A DNA stretch of 64,000 nucleotides from Lepidostoma basale (lineage: Eukaryota > Arthropoda > Insecta > Trichoptera > Lepidostomatidae). The translations under genes were made by a program, and so were the position numbers. The stretch lies in the NCBI GenBank assembly GCA_022606425.2, contig JAHDVF020000106.1, positions 186,001 through 250,000 on the forward strand. The letters are read 5' to 3'. How positions within the stretch are numbered: position 1 is the first letter of the stretch; every line of letters begins with the position of its first letter. Below are positions 32,816 through 43,909 of the stretch, piece by piece. The notes beneath the pieces are model-generated. The model was not told the DNA's origin and made no database searches. It saw only the letters and a list, made by a program, of their open reading frames with translations.

Positions 32816-35800
32816 GTAAGAATATATTAGATAATTATTGAATTATTAATTTAGTGAAAATCTTAACACAGGACTATTGAACAATTTTATGACAATGTAT
32901 TTTGTTTTTGAGGTTATTTCGATCTCAATATGTCAGATGCATTGTTAAACATTTATTTACCACGTCAATGCTATCAAAGTCGCTCAAAAATTTGAAACTG
33001 AGACTTCGATTGTGTTTTGTTGCCTGTATTTCTAATGCTTTACTTATTGTTAATGATTTGACACACCTACAACATATATTTTATAATCTTCGGTTATTAC
33101 TTTTGTTATCTTACTATGCAAGTACTTTTGTTATTGTTAATAATTGACCGTCTCGTTTCAGGTTAGAGACACCAAAGGACACATTCTTGCCAGGAAGGAA
33201 AACATATCTAAAGGGAAATTTTCATTTGTCACGGAAACATACGACACTTTTGAACTATGCTTTATATCCAAGGTGCCACCTCGTAAGTTGATTGTATTTT
33301 CTTTACATTCCTTATTTAAAAAGTATGTTGTGCGTAAACCTACATAATATTTTAAATAAAACAAATTGTATTTAGTGGAATTACAGAATATTCATGACAT
33401 GACCAAGTCAATCAAATTTTAATGGTTTAATCGACGTGCGTGTATGACTCGCTGTATGAATGTGGAAGAATCTAGAGAGGTGTGTAAGGATAGAGTAGTG
33501 TGGTGGTCCATTCTCTGCCTATGGTTTGTTGTTACAGAATATTCTAGAAAGTAATAACATCCATTTCTTTTAAGAGTTTGTATCAGTATATAGAGAAAAC
33601 AATTGTTGTAATGTATAATTGGTTTTCTTTAACCCCTATTGTGCGGCTGACTTCATTTCCAGTAAAAAAAGTGGGCTCGAACTGCGGTTAATTACATTTG
33701 CAGCCCACACAGATAGTCTCAGTTCATCATAATATTATGTACAAATTAGTTGTAGGAACTAAATATAAAGGTTTATAAGATACATTCATATATGAACTGC
33801 AAATGTAGTATGCATAGTTCTAAACCTTTTTTTTACTTCAAATGTAGCCAGCCACACTATGGTGTTTAATAACACAAATTATAAACATTTAGTAATCTTA
33901 TGTTTAATTCCAATGTTTTGTTATTATGACATATGTCTTTGCTCTTTCTCCAATTGGTGACTATTCAAAATTTATTCCAATGTTTATTTAAATATTTTAA
34001 TTTGGAATTCTGTCATTATTTCTTCACAGGTTTTAATGTCTATTGGTTATAAACTGATGGTTGATCTTGTTTTTAATAAAATTTAATAGAGAAAGACCAT
34101 TTTATATATTTTTAATATCTTCACACACATTTCTACATTTTTTTAAAACAATTATCTTTGTCAATAGTTAATACAGTAGAGTCTCGATTATCCGACCTAA
34201 ACCGACCGCGGTAAGGTCGGATAACACGGAAAATGATAAAAACGACATTGAAAATCTGTTAATTTTATTTGCACATCGAAAACTTTTCAAATATGTACAT
34301 ATAACATAACTGAATGTAACGAACTAAAACATCAAAATGCACTTACGACAAAGTAATAAAACATGCGAAAGAGCTACGTAAGCACTGAGGACTGTCGCCT
34401 GGCGCCCGAATATAATGTGTGCAGTCGGGTAAAGGAAAGGGACATTGCCCCGGTAGGTCGGATAACCGAGACTCTACTGTAGATTTATTTACCATAATGT
34501 TTATTTTAATACTTTTTTAAATGTTCCTTTTTTTATACAACACTCACTTTATTAAAAAATAAAAAAATATATACCAAACATGTTTCGGACATATAAGCAC
34601 TTCATCAGTGATTTACATAAATATTAGGCGTATAACTTTGCTTCCGCCGTTTTGCAATAGATGGCAGTAGCGGTAAGTGGTAGTTGGAATAAATAGATCA
34701 TAGATGTCATACAATAAGCTTAAGTATTTGTAAACATAACGCCATCGAAATATTAGTCGATATCCCGGTCATGCTTCCACGTCGACGGCCCAACCGAATA
34801 TTCACGGTTCCAAGGTTATGCTCAGTATTTGGTGGGACCAGCTCGGCGTAGTGTATTATGAGTTGTTAAAACGGACTGAAACAATCACAGGCGATCGTTA
34901 TCGAACGCAATTAATGCGTTTGAGCCGAGCATTGAAAGACAAACGGCCGCAATACAACGAGAGACATGATAAAGTGATTTTACAGCATGACAATGCTCGA
35001 CCCCATGTTGCGAAAGTGGTCAAGACATACTTGGAAACTTTGAAATGGGAAGTCCTACCCCACCCGCCGTATTCTCCAGACGTTGCTCCCTCGGACTCTC
35101 ACTTGTTTCGATCAATGGCACATGGCCTAGCTGACCAGCACTTCCGGTCTTATGAAGAAGTAAAAAATTGGATCGATTCGTGGATCGCTTCAAAAGATGA
35201 CCAGTTTTTTCAACGCGGGATTCGTATGCTGCCCGAAAGATGGGAGAAAGTGGTGGCCAGCGATGAACAATACTTTGAATCATAAATGTATAACCAGTTT
35301 TTTACGATAAAGCCTCGAATTTCGGAAAAAAACGGCGGAAGCAAAGTTATACACCTAATATAAATATTAAAAATATTATAAAAAAATTCACGTATGCGGT
35401 CAGTTTTGAAACATGTATGGAATTTAATTTTTTTTATTAATAAAGTGAGTGTTGTATACAAAGTATACAAAAACAGAAACATTAAACATCTGCAACACAA
35501 AGTTATTGCGAGTATAGAAGACATTTTTTAATGTTTATAATTTAATTCTCCAGATCTGAGGGGACAGCCACAAGATGTCCACCTGGTGCTGAAGCGGGGA
35601 GTAGAAGCCAAGGCTTATGAAGGGGTATGATAACACTTTATATATAAATCTTTTCTGATTATAAATTCATGTGTCTAAATAATTTAAAACAAAATTTAAA
35701 CAGTTGGATATTTAGTTTTTATACCAAATTATTTTGTTTTAGCAAACATTAGGGTTATAAAAACAAATCAGTTTTACACAAATTAAGTCCTTGATATGAA

Positions 35801-38800
35801 AGTACAAAAAAATACATACATATTATGAAAATATAAATGATTAAAATATGATTTAAATTCTTCAGAATCTTGTACAGTTTTTCAATATAACTTTTTTTAT
35901 AAATAACGAGTAAATTATATTCAAATTATTCGTTTCTACATTATATGACAGATAAATCAATATGTTTGCATGAAGCTGTATATGAATGTTGAGGTGGCAA
36001 TAGAAAGTGTGTCAGGATAGAAGATTATGGTTGTCCATTGCCTTTGCCTACGTCTGTATGAAATTGGCATGATAGTTAATTAATATGCTCAAAATGGGGA
36101 GGGGAACTATATTAGTCTGGTAGCTGGCTGTACATTTCATATAAAATACTCGCCTAAATTATTTTTTTTTGTGAAATCCTAGTATCTTTTGTTTGGCTCT
36201 AAATGCAGTATCCATAAAATGGAATAACTTAGTCTATGTCGTAGTAAAATACAATCCAGTCTAAAAATAACTGAACATGTATGTACCTTGATGCATGACC
36301 AAATTAATCAAATTTTAAAAGTTGGGCATGTTAGATGTCGGAAGAATGAACATACGTACTCGTACTCGTCGACTCGTATGAATGTGGAGGAAGCTAGAGA
36401 GGTGTTTCAGGATAGAGTAGTGTGGCGGTCCACTCTCTCTGCCTACCCCTTCGGAGAAATGGCGTGATGGTTTGTTTGTTTGTTTGTACAACAATAATGT
36501 ACCATATAATGCGATACCGGTGTGTCACAAATAATATCAAATCAATCAAATTAGTTTATTTTTTCAAAAGGTATTACAAACAAAATTAAAGTTTAAGGCA
36601 TCTATTGAGAATAGGTAAAATATAATATATATAATACCAGGAACTCGATGAAAGTTGGTTCAACTTCAGGAAGGAAAGATACTCAATAATATTAATATCA
36701 ATAATAACATTTGATAATGCCTTAGACAGGCGAAACAGGTCATTCACATGAATTATAATAAAACTTCTAGGAAACAGAAGTTTCCATTTGTATTAATTAT
36801 TAAATAATATCATTTGATTATATTGGTAATTATAAATTCTTAATCAGTTGCATTAGGAATTTATTGTGTAATAATAAATTATTTCAATAGAAGCCCATTT
36901 GTATAACGGAGGAGTTCCGAAAATATTTATTATATTTACAGAGATATTAAAGTTATTATAAGCAAAATGCACTAGCGACATGGCATCGTAAGAGAAGGTA
37001 ATAATAATAAATAAGATATATTTATTTCCAGAAATACTTTTTCTTATCTTATGTTAGAATTGTTTATTTACCTTAGTATATATTTTATTTATTTTCTCCG
37101 CTTCTAAAGTGTCTCATGTGACACAGTTTTATTATTTTAAAATTGATAATATATTGTTTTAAATATTGTTTTATTATTTTTTTCTATGATCTTCAACAAC
37201 CTTCAACTTTTAGCAGTGGGTAAATGATGTTATATATTGAGTGTGCAGTTACTTAACACTGTTTAGTTTTAAATCTAATTGTAGGTTTATTTAATTTTTA
37301 GTTTACCCTATTAACATATTTTAAGTATCTTTTTGTTTTATGCAATGAGTACCTTTGAATACTATTTTCAGAAACTAATTTATTTTGAAAACCACGTCTG
37401 TTTTGTTTTTTAGACATTTCTATTGCTTTAATCCTTTGCCCTCCTTAATTATTTTTTTTGCCCACCGCCGAATCTTTAACCAAATCCGACAGATCGAGTC
37501 ATGATTTATAAAACAATAATATAAATTTTAGACCGTCAGTGGTACATATTATTTACGATTATATATTTGTAGTTACAATTAAAAGTATCCCAAAAGTGGC
37601 GGCAACCAAAGAGTTAATAAAAATATATTTAAAAAAACATGTAAATTGTCTCTCAATAAAAAGTTCTTTTGGAATAGTGTAGAAAGTGTGATTATTTTTA
37701 TTTTTGTCATATAATTATTGATGACCTTCGTTGCCGAGTGGTAAGTGCTTTGACTGCCGTCCCGAAGGTCTTTGGTCTGGTGTAGAATTCACTTGACAAT
37801 AAAATGGCGATAGATAACTACCTATCACATGTCACGATAATCAATATGATAGCTATACCCTTTACATCGATTTGGCTCACGCTGTAATGATGTAAAGAGC
37901 GATTGAACAAAATAATAATAATAATGGCGAGTCTAGCTCGATTTAGCACTTGGTGTAAGAAATACTATGTCAAGCCACACTCGACATAGGAGTGGCAAGG
38001 GTTAATGCACGCTTGTTACCTAAGCAAATCATAAAACATCCCCTGAAATGATTTATATATATTTTTTGTACAAAACTGTTAATTTCCAGATGATTTGTTT
38101 TAAAGCATGTTTGAATTAAATTTAAATCCAAAAAGCATGGCAATACCCTGTTATAGGGCACAATTTATTTAACATTTTATTTGTTTTGTGTTTTTTATTT
38201 TTGTATTATTAAATTGTATCCGATGATTACAAATATATAAAATTGTATTTGATTCACTAACACTAAGCTTACTGATAATTTTTATATGTCTATAATGTTT
38301 TAGATGTACCGGTTATTAATTTTTATAAATAAAAATGCAGGTTTTCTAATTACATTAATTTATTTATCTAGATATGTTTTGAAATTTATATACCTTTTCA
38401 TCAGGGGAGATATACCACCCTCTTAACCTCGAGATAAATATTTTTTTATAAGTAAAAAAAACAGTCTTGATTATTGAAATGTCATTTTAATGTACGAGTA
38501 TCAATTTTATTTATATTGTATAAAATATTTTCAGATCGGAGAAGCCGCCAAGTTGAAGCCGATGGAAGTTGAACTGAAGAAACTGGAAGATCTGACAGAA
38601 TCCATTGTTCAAGACTTTGCTTTCATGCGCAAAGCAGAAGAAGAAATGAGGGATACGAATGGTAAGTTATTTCAATTAATTTTAATAACTGATTTAATAT
38701 TACATACGTATTATCTATAAATATTTAAAATGAATCGATGAGGGCATTTCTTTTCTATCCACCATCATTATTTGTCCTGTTTAATTTGGAATCTCAAAAT

Positions 38801-40149
38801 TATTTTATACTAGCCTATTTTGTTAACCTTATATGATAAATGATTAAATAAATATATCTTATTCATGTTTCATGTCGGTTATACAAAATTAGAAACTAAA
38901 CTCGCTCAACTTTATGTCTATTTCTAGTCAATGTCGAGTTCTAATTTGAAATTTTTAAATATGAACATATAGAGACATCTATTGGTACGATAAATAAATT
39001 CTATATTATTACAGATTACAAATATTGTAGAATTTACAGAGATTTACTTGATAGCATCGCCAGACAACTCTAATGTAGATTTGTCTTTTTTTTAATCAGT
39101 TTCTCTTTTGAAATTTATGTATAGTTTACCTTCCGTGCGTTATAAAGTTTTTTTTAATGTGTAAACAAGTTGTTTTTAGTTGTAAGGCTCTGACAACCCT
39201 GACATAATGTGAAAGTTTTGGTTGTGTTTGTCTATGCGAATGACCGCACAAATGACACATGGTACTTATTTCGATAGTGTTCATAATTGAATATATTTAG
39301 TTTTAAAAAATCTATTGAGCTCTGAGATAAAATATACCAGTACCTTCCTTGAAGATTTAATCTCTATCTACTAGCTAATGTTTATATATTTCAACACATT
39401 TTAAATAATGTACTTGTTTTAGTATATTGCAGGTATTTTTTTTTAACTGTAATTCAAGTTAACAGTTTAATAATTTGTGATAAAAAATAATAGGTCAAAC
39501 CGCGAGAAATTTAGGAATAAGAATAAAAGAACATCTTAGCGGTCTTGTAAGCAATTATTATTCTGAATTTGCAAATCATATAATAGATTCAAATCACTCA
39601 TTCAACTCACATAAACTGAAATTAATTCATCCAGTATCATATAAAGGACAAATAATGAATAACTTAGAAAACTTAGAAATCCAAAAAAACTTAAATATTA
39701 ATAATAATCTTATATATAATATATTATTACAAAATTCCTCACCCCTGCTTTCTATGTTCCCGCTATCTCGAACCCCTACCCCCTCACTTACCCCCGCCAC
39801 CAATCACTCATAATCCCCCTCACCTCTATCAGTACAGACAATTATTATATGTAATATTAATGCTTTAGTTTATATTAAAACCTGTAGATGGAAGCATCTG
39901 TAGCTTCCGAAACTAGTCGTGTAAAATATAATACTCAAGTGGTGAAAAACGAAGTGTTTTTTTTTACAATTCAATAATTTAAACGTGAAAAATCGTGAAA
40001 TCAGTGAGATAATTTTTTTGCTTCTAGAATCCACAAACAACAGGGTGCTCTTCTTCAGCATCTTCTCCATGTGCTGCCTGCTGGGGCTGGCCACCTGGCA
40101 AGTGCTCTACCTGAGGCGATTCTTCAAGGCCAAGAAGCTCATCGAGTAA
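32639..40149 (+). CDS. bai: p24 cargo receptor, TMED10 / baiser type (complete, five coding exons)
   Basis: Coding exons: 32639-32815, 33162-33282, 35554-35624, 38535-38661, 40028-40149; all introns GT-AG and the joined frame is 205 aa. Order of parts: signal peptide ([19 protein letters not shown]), GOLD domain with the usual two cysteines (QKCLKED.. and FELCFISK), coiled coil ([20 protein letters not shown]..), one membrane span ([20 protein letters not shown]), and a short cytosolic tail [12 protein letters not shown] with the FF and dilysine-like signals for COPII and COPI. p24 proteins cycle between ER and Golgi as heteromers and help load cargo, including GPI-anchored proteins; in Drosophila baiser is needed for such trafficking. 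Length and tail match the family. The start is the ATG at 32639, directly before the signal peptide. Confidence 0.95.
33162..33282 (+). CDS. bai: bai exon 2 (GOLD domain)
   Basis: Acceptor ctcgtttcag; [20 protein letters not shown].. to ISKVPP, donor gtaagt, phase 1. Confidence 0.93.
33385..33535 (+). mobile_element. LINE tail relic ('GEMA-tail' family) in bai intron 2
   Basis: Matches [22 protein letters not shown] in order, ending at 'tggtttgttgtt', a GTTT-type tail. Confidence 0.6.
34174..34479. mobile_element. Pogo/Tigger-like MITE, 306 bp, in bai intron 2
   Basis: Ends CAGTAGAGTCTCGATTATCC and GGATAACCGAGACTCTACTG form inverted repeats of about 24 bp, flanked by TA at 34172-34173 and 34480-34481. 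No ORF. Confidence 0.88.
34624..35358 (+). mobile_element. Mariner element, internally deleted, 735 bp
   Basis: Terminal repeats TTAGGCGTATAACTTTGCTT and the reverse of AAGCAAAGTTATACACCTAA differ by one base over the first 20 and continue as CCGCCGTTTT. TA duplications occur at 34622-34623 and 35359-35360. Mariners are usually about 1.3 kb; here the left half of the transposase is missing. Confidence 0.9.
34762..35285 (+). pseudogene. Mariner transposase, C-terminal half
   Basis: Open from about 34762: [20 protein letters not shown], then [27 protein letters not shown] (second catalytic Asp), [16 protein letters not shown] (third Asp, DD34D spacing) and a normal C-terminus [13 protein letters not shown]. 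The N-terminal HTH and first Asp are deleted, so it cannot catalyse transposition. The reading frame of the remaining half is intact, which suggests a fairly young deletion. Confidence 0.88.
35554..35624 (+). CDS. bai: bai exon 3
   Basis: Acceptor ttaattctccag; [20 protein letters not shown] then YEG at donor gtatga, phase 0 at the end. Confidence 0.92.
35950..36090 (+). mobile_element. LINE tail relic in bai intron 3
   Basis: Degenerate MNVEV..ESVSG..LSIAFAY-like tail of the 'GEMA-tail' family. Confidence 0.5.
36290..36492 (+). mobile_element. LINE tail fragment in bai intron 3
   Basis: Reads [38 protein letters not shown] then [10 protein letters not shown], followed by (GTTT)n at 36470-36488. 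A short 'tactcgtactcgtcgactcg' expansion interrupts it. Confidence 0.8.
36535..36700. repeat. Interspersed repeat with (TCAAA)n head, copy 2
   Basis: Same ordered blocks as at 3.5 kb and 58.4 kb ('atcaaatcaatcaaattag', 'ggcatctattgagaatagg'). Confidence 0.6.
36701..36810 (+). repeat. Foldback family A, right arm only
   Basis: 'tttgataatgccttagacag', GGCGAAACAGGTC, 'ttataataaaacttctagg', 'tttgtattaattattaaata'. Confidence 0.75.
37425..37620. mobile_element. Possible small TIR element
   Basis: 'ttaatcctttgccctcc' against the reverse of 'gcggcaaccaaagagttaa' gives imperfect inverted ends similar to the element at 19.1 kb. Weak. Confidence 0.3.
37718..37924 (+). mobile_element. tRNA-derived SINE, copy 1
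   Basis: Head 'gatgaccttcgttgccgagtg' holds an A-box-like TTGCCGAGTGG; the B box is deleted. The body 'ggtctggtgtagaattcac' and 'gacaataaaatggcgatag' is shared with 59.6 kb, and the tail is (AAT)n. Lies in bai intron 3. Confidence 0.7.
38535..38661 (+). CDS. bai: bai exon 4 (coiled coil)
   Basis: Acceptor ..atattttcag; [20 protein letters not shown] to MRDTN, donor gtaagt, phase 1. Confidence 0.93.
38662..39480. other. bai intron 4, left part, nothing recognised
   Basis: AT-rich, no repeat ends seen. Confidence 0.35.
39484..39813 (+). mobile_element. Penelope-like element: GIY-YIG endonuclease fragment
   Basis: Plus-strand frame [20 protein letters not shown], then [40 protein letters not shown] and a Pro/Thr-rich end with stop at 39811. 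The YIGQT.R.L..R..EH and FA.H..D.NH blocks are those of the C-terminal GIY-YIG endonuclease of Penelope-like elements. The leading Tyr and the RT are missing (5'-truncated). Lies in bai intron 4. Confidence 0.85.
39872..39935 (+). ncRNA. Hammerhead-like motif in the Penelope 3' region
   Basis: Order: CTGTAGA (one base from CUGAAGA/CUGANGA), a perfect 6-bp stem GGAAGC..GCTTCC with a 7-nt loop, GAAA, self-complementary CTAG, then TC. Flanks 'tatatt' and 'aatata' can pair weakly as helix I. Hammerhead ribozymes with such short or palindromic helix III are known from Penelope-like elements. Activity here is inferred; the one core substitution may abolish it. Confidence 0.6.
40028..40149 (+). CDS. 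bai: bai exon 5 (membrane span and cytosolic tail)
   Basis: Acceptor ..tttgcttctag; [20 protein letters not shown].. to KAKKLIE, TAA at 40147-40149. Confidence 0.95.
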
Positions 40150-40529
40150 CCGCCGCCCCATAGACTGTTCATTTATAATCATTCTTTCAATCATTACCAA
40201 TGATGACTTTCTGTTTGCCCCCCGTTTATCAGTGAAATTGGTATTTATTTATAGCGGTATTGTCTCCCTTGTTACTCTAAGGGCCCTACTAATAAATGTA
40301 CACAATAGCCAACCGGAGCAGCGGTGAAAATATTCATATTTAGTCAGTTTTATTGTCGGTTTAGACAATTGATATTTAACATAATATGTTCATCAGCATC
40401 ACAAGTAAAAAATATATGAATAGATATATTATTTCTTTTCTATACTAATAATCAGTTTAAGTATAATAAAATATAATAAACAAATAGCTAGTGTCCTGGT
40501 ACAAATTTCTAACTGTAATAATTATATTA

Positions 40530-40740
40530 TGGTCCATTGTTTTGGCCGAAACACTATGATATTTCACGCTATTTATGGTATCACAATTTTTTTTTCACGT
40601 CAGCTGTTTTGTCAGCCTATGTTGACATCATTGTCATTGTAACACCTGATGATGTCAACATAGGTTGATGAAACAACTGTCGTGGAAAATAAAAAAATAA
40701 AAATTGTGATACCATAACAGTGTTTTATATTTTAACAGTA
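40530..40740. repeat. Foldback family C, full hairpin
   Basis: The left arm from 40574 'tatggtatcacaatttt..gtcagcctatgttgacatca' pairs with the right arm 'tgatgtcaacataggttgat..aaaattgtgataccata', giving about 60 bp of near-perfect stem. The outer flank is 'ttggccgaaacactatgata'. Confidence 0.85.
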
Positions 40741-41035
40741 AACCGCCCTACCTTCAGGTAACTTTCCGAGAAACGTGCAAAAAAAAAAAACACGTTTTTT
40801 ATTAAATAAGTTATTGTATATCAATTTAATTTTTTTTAAATACGAAACTTCAAAAACTCGACTGCACGCTTCGCTTGCCTCTTGTAAAACTATTGTACTT
40901 GTGAAGACTTGTACTCAAGTGTTGTTGGCACACACGAGTATCCCTAACTTATTACTCCTTCTCAAGCTACGTGATAGCGCAGAATGGTACAGTCAAAGTG
41001 TACGTATCACGTACGTTCGTATGCTTAGGGCGGTT
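40741..41035. mobile_element. MITE family G (AACCGCCCTA ends), copy 1
   Basis: Ends 'aaccgccctacc' and 'tagggcggtt' are inverted; internal blocks 'gactgcacgcttcgcttgcc', 'actattgtacttgtgaag' and 'gtacagtcaaagtgtacgta' are shared with 48758-49064. No ORF. Confidence 0.8.
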
Positions 41036-41298
41036 AATTATATAATATTAATAAATATATTTCAAAATAGCACTTTATTCTATAAAAATGACATACGACA
41101 GTTATAGTTACACCGGCTTTATAGATATAACCATGTTATAGTGGTGGTCTAGGATGAATTTAACGTTGTCCCAAAATATATGACAACGGACAAATATTTT
41201 GTCATTAAACCTGAATTATGTATCCTTTTGCATGTGTTCTCATCTCATCATAAATTTAGTGTGATCTAAACTCGAACTGTTTTTATTAATAGGGCCCT

Positions 41299-42080
41299 GA
41301 ATATTTTGCCTGAGAAATGAGTGGTTGTGCGCTCGGTTTATTGTGAATATAGCAGACATGTTTTTGTGATTCCGAGTAATGCGAATTATAGAAACTTGTC
41401 AAGGAGAAAGTGTCCGAATTTATGTTTTCCTCTTAACACAAAAACTAGGGTGTAAGTTGCTGTAAAGTGATCTTCAATGTATGTAATGTACTTTTATATA
41501 AAATACAAGGTTGTTAAAATACTTTGTTTTATTTTTTATTATTCTAACATATAAATAAAACCTGTCTTTGTTTTGTTGATTGTAAAATATAATTCCTCAA
41601 ATTCTGATAATAAGAGTTAACTTTATCTATGTGGTATAATAAAGTTGTTTGTCTGATTCCTTAAAACCTCTTAAAACAGATTAAACATTTGTGAGATAAT
41701 GAATAGTGTAGCCTAATTTTCTTTGTTATGAAATGGCAAGTTGTATGACTGAATTGGATCATCTGGCTAAGGTTCAGCTCTTGTGGCTATTCCTCTTACC
41801 TCTGATTGTAATATTGCTGGAAAGGTGATTTGGCGGGTATTTTTTTTATGCGGGGGCTTGATTTATGTGGCCCGGATTGTTCCTCTGAAAGAGGATCGAT
41901 TTTGGGCGCTTGTGGCGACTGGAGATGTTTGGATTGTAATTTAAGAGGTCATTTATTGTGGGGTTAGGATGTGAAGAGAGTTCTTTGTAAAAATGTTCGG
42001 CAAGTTTCTGAATGAATTGATCGGTGTAGATTTTTTTTTTCTTTTTCTTAAAAAGGGGGTGGTTCAGAAAAGGTTGGGAA
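41299..42080. other. Intergenic stretch, nothing recognised
   Basis: No gene or paired repeats that I can support. Confidence 0.35.
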
Positions 42081-42084
42081 CCAA

Positions 42085-42725
42085 ACTAACCATCACGCCG
42101 TTTCACCAGAGGGGTAGGCAGAGAGGATGGACCGCCACACTGTTCTATCATGACTTAACTCTCGCGCCTCTTCTACATTCACATCGTGACATTCACGCTC
42201 GTCAATTGTTCCTACTTCAAACATGACCGCCTTTCAGTAAATGACTAATTTGGTCATGCCATGTCATCCTTAGCCTTCCTTGACTTCTTTTTCCTTTCAC
42301 ACTACTTGTATATATATTTTTTTTTAACCATTTTTCTCTCATCCATTCATTCCATATGTCCAAACCATCTTAGTCACCCTTTCTTAATTTTATTCAGGAT
42401 GCAATCATCCACCTTACATTTCTTTCATACTTCATCATTAGATATTATGTCGTAAATTGTTTTTCCCGCACATTCTTCTTGGTGACCTTATTTCGATGGT
42501 ATTTATCCTAATTTCGTTCTTCTTCTGCAAACTCCGATCTTTACTACTATACATAAGAGTCGACATTAGAACTCCATTCTGCACTGCCATTTATGCTTCA
42601 GTCAATATATTTCTATTTGCGGTAATGACTTTGGGTGCACCATTTATTTTGTTTCTAGCTCCAACCCTTCTTTCTATATTTTTCCATTTATCCATCTCTT
42701 ATAAACATGCTTCCCAGATAAATTA
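42085..42725 (-). mobile_element. LINE RT fragment ('GEMA-tail' family), longest decayed copy
   Basis: Minus-strand relics follow the 23.7 kb copy from 'caccgtttctccggaggggtag'-like 3' coding end through the FGHM and MCGK regions and beyond into an upstream part. The frame is destroyed by many stops. Confidence 0.75.
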
Positions 42726-43059
42726 ATTAGGTAACTTACTATAATTTCCCACTCTTCGCACTTATGTCTTCTTCTTTTCAAATACCACCTTGGGAACTTG
42801 TGGATAATATAAACATTGTTTTGGCAGAAACTATGATACTTCAACATTATTTATTAACTGTTTAATTTGGAACAGTTATAATATCATTATTTATTTATTT
42901 AAATACTATGAAATTTAGATCAAGGCTCAATAGTACCTTTTCAAATTATCCTTTCCTGGTGTAAATATTGATTGACTGCGTCAGGTGCAGCCCTCATACT
43001 AAATATGTTTATTTTTTAATTAGTTCATAAAACAGAGCATTTTCTACAGCACCCTTGAG

Positions 43060-43405
43060 ATGAGTAATATATAATAATATAAGTCCACGGTATACCGTGG
43101 ACTGATAGAGTCAGTAACGCAGACATGCTACAGAGATTCAGAGCTAATAGAGAGCTGTTGTCGAGTGTGAAAGTTAGAAAGGTCTCATATTTGGGTCATG
43201 TGCTAAGGGGAGAAAAATCCCACCTCCTTCGACTGATATTAATAGGTTAAGTAGAGGAACGTCGGCAGTTGGTAGAAGGCAGTTGTCCTGGCTGCGGAAC
43301 ATAAAAGATTGGACAGGAATGACCAAAGTCCAGAGAGATGCCTTTGCTGCAGTGATCGCCAACGTTGGGGGGACCTGACACGGCACCGGAAGAAGAAGAG
43401 ATTAT
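43060..43405 (+). mobile_element. LINE RT C-terminal fragment, third family
   Basis: RVSNADMLQRFRANRELLSS, VKVRKVSYLGHVLRG, then broken frames and a (GAA)n tail at 43393-43404. A perfect 22-bp palindrome sits at its truncated 5' edge (43082-43103). Confidence 0.75.
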
Positions 43406-43508
43406 TATAAATTTTCACAACATCTGTTTCGCCAATCAATGTTGGCACAATCAACAGCAGTCGTGATAATTTTACAGAATTTAAATAAAAGAATTGTGAT
43501 ATTATAAC

Positions 43509-43806
43509 AACAACAAACCATCACACCGTTTCTCCGTAGGGGTAAGCAGAGAGAATGGACTGCCACACTACTCTATCCTGGCACACCTCTTAGTTTCCCC
43601 CACATTCATACAGCGAGTCATACACGCACGTCGATTCTTACGACTTCTAACATGACCAACCTTCAAAATTTGATTCATTTTGTCATGCCGTGTTTTCCTC
43701 GGTCTGCCTCGACTCCGTACTTCATTTACATCATTAACGTATACTTTCTTAACCATTCTTTCTCCATCCATGCGCTCCATATGTCCGAACCAACGCAGCG
43801 ATCCGA
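43509..43806 (-). mobile_element. LINE tail insertion ('GEMA-tail' family) with 12-bp target duplication
   Basis: Minus-strand frame [56 protein letters not shown], tail (GTTT/GTT)n. Flanked by TGATATTATAAC at 43497-43508 and 43807-43818, a perfect target-site duplication, so this copy inserted by target-primed reverse transcription and is comparatively young. Confidence 0.88.
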
Positions 43807-43909
43807 TGATATTATAACGGTGTTCAAAACTAAACAGCAGTTAATAAGTACAGCGGTGTTAAATGGATTTCGTGAAAAAATAATAATACATGAAATAGAT
43901 GCATGATAT

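Larger units (their letters stand above)
34535..35457. repeat. Foldback family D enclosing a mariner
   Basis: The left end 'tatacaacactcactttatt' and right end 'aataaagtgagtgttgtata' are exact reverse complements. Just inside, each arm reads toward its end as GAAACATGT, T-rich, AATAAAGTGAGTGTTG. The left arm (minus strand) also has CACTGATGAAG before CCGAAACATG, the CUGAUGA/GAAA pairing of a hammerhead core, although the stem between them is poor. Confidence 0.75.
40280..41298. mobile_element. TIR element, about 1.02 kb, carrying two nested elements
   Basis: The left end AGGGCCCTACTAATAAA and the reverse of the right end AGGGCCCTATTAATAAA match at 16 of 17. No transposase seen. Two other repeats (40530-40740 and 40741-41035) account for half its length. 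The left end contains AATAAA at 40291-40296, the first such signal after the bai stop codon. Confidence 0.65.
42805..43818. repeat. Foldback family C copy, split by insertions
   Basis: The left part 'ttgttttggcagaaactatgatac' (about 42817) and right parts 'agaattgtgatattataac' (43489-43508), 'gatattataacggtgttc' (43808) belong to one family C copy. LINE pieces at 43060-43405 and 43509-43806 separate them. Confidence 0.6.
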
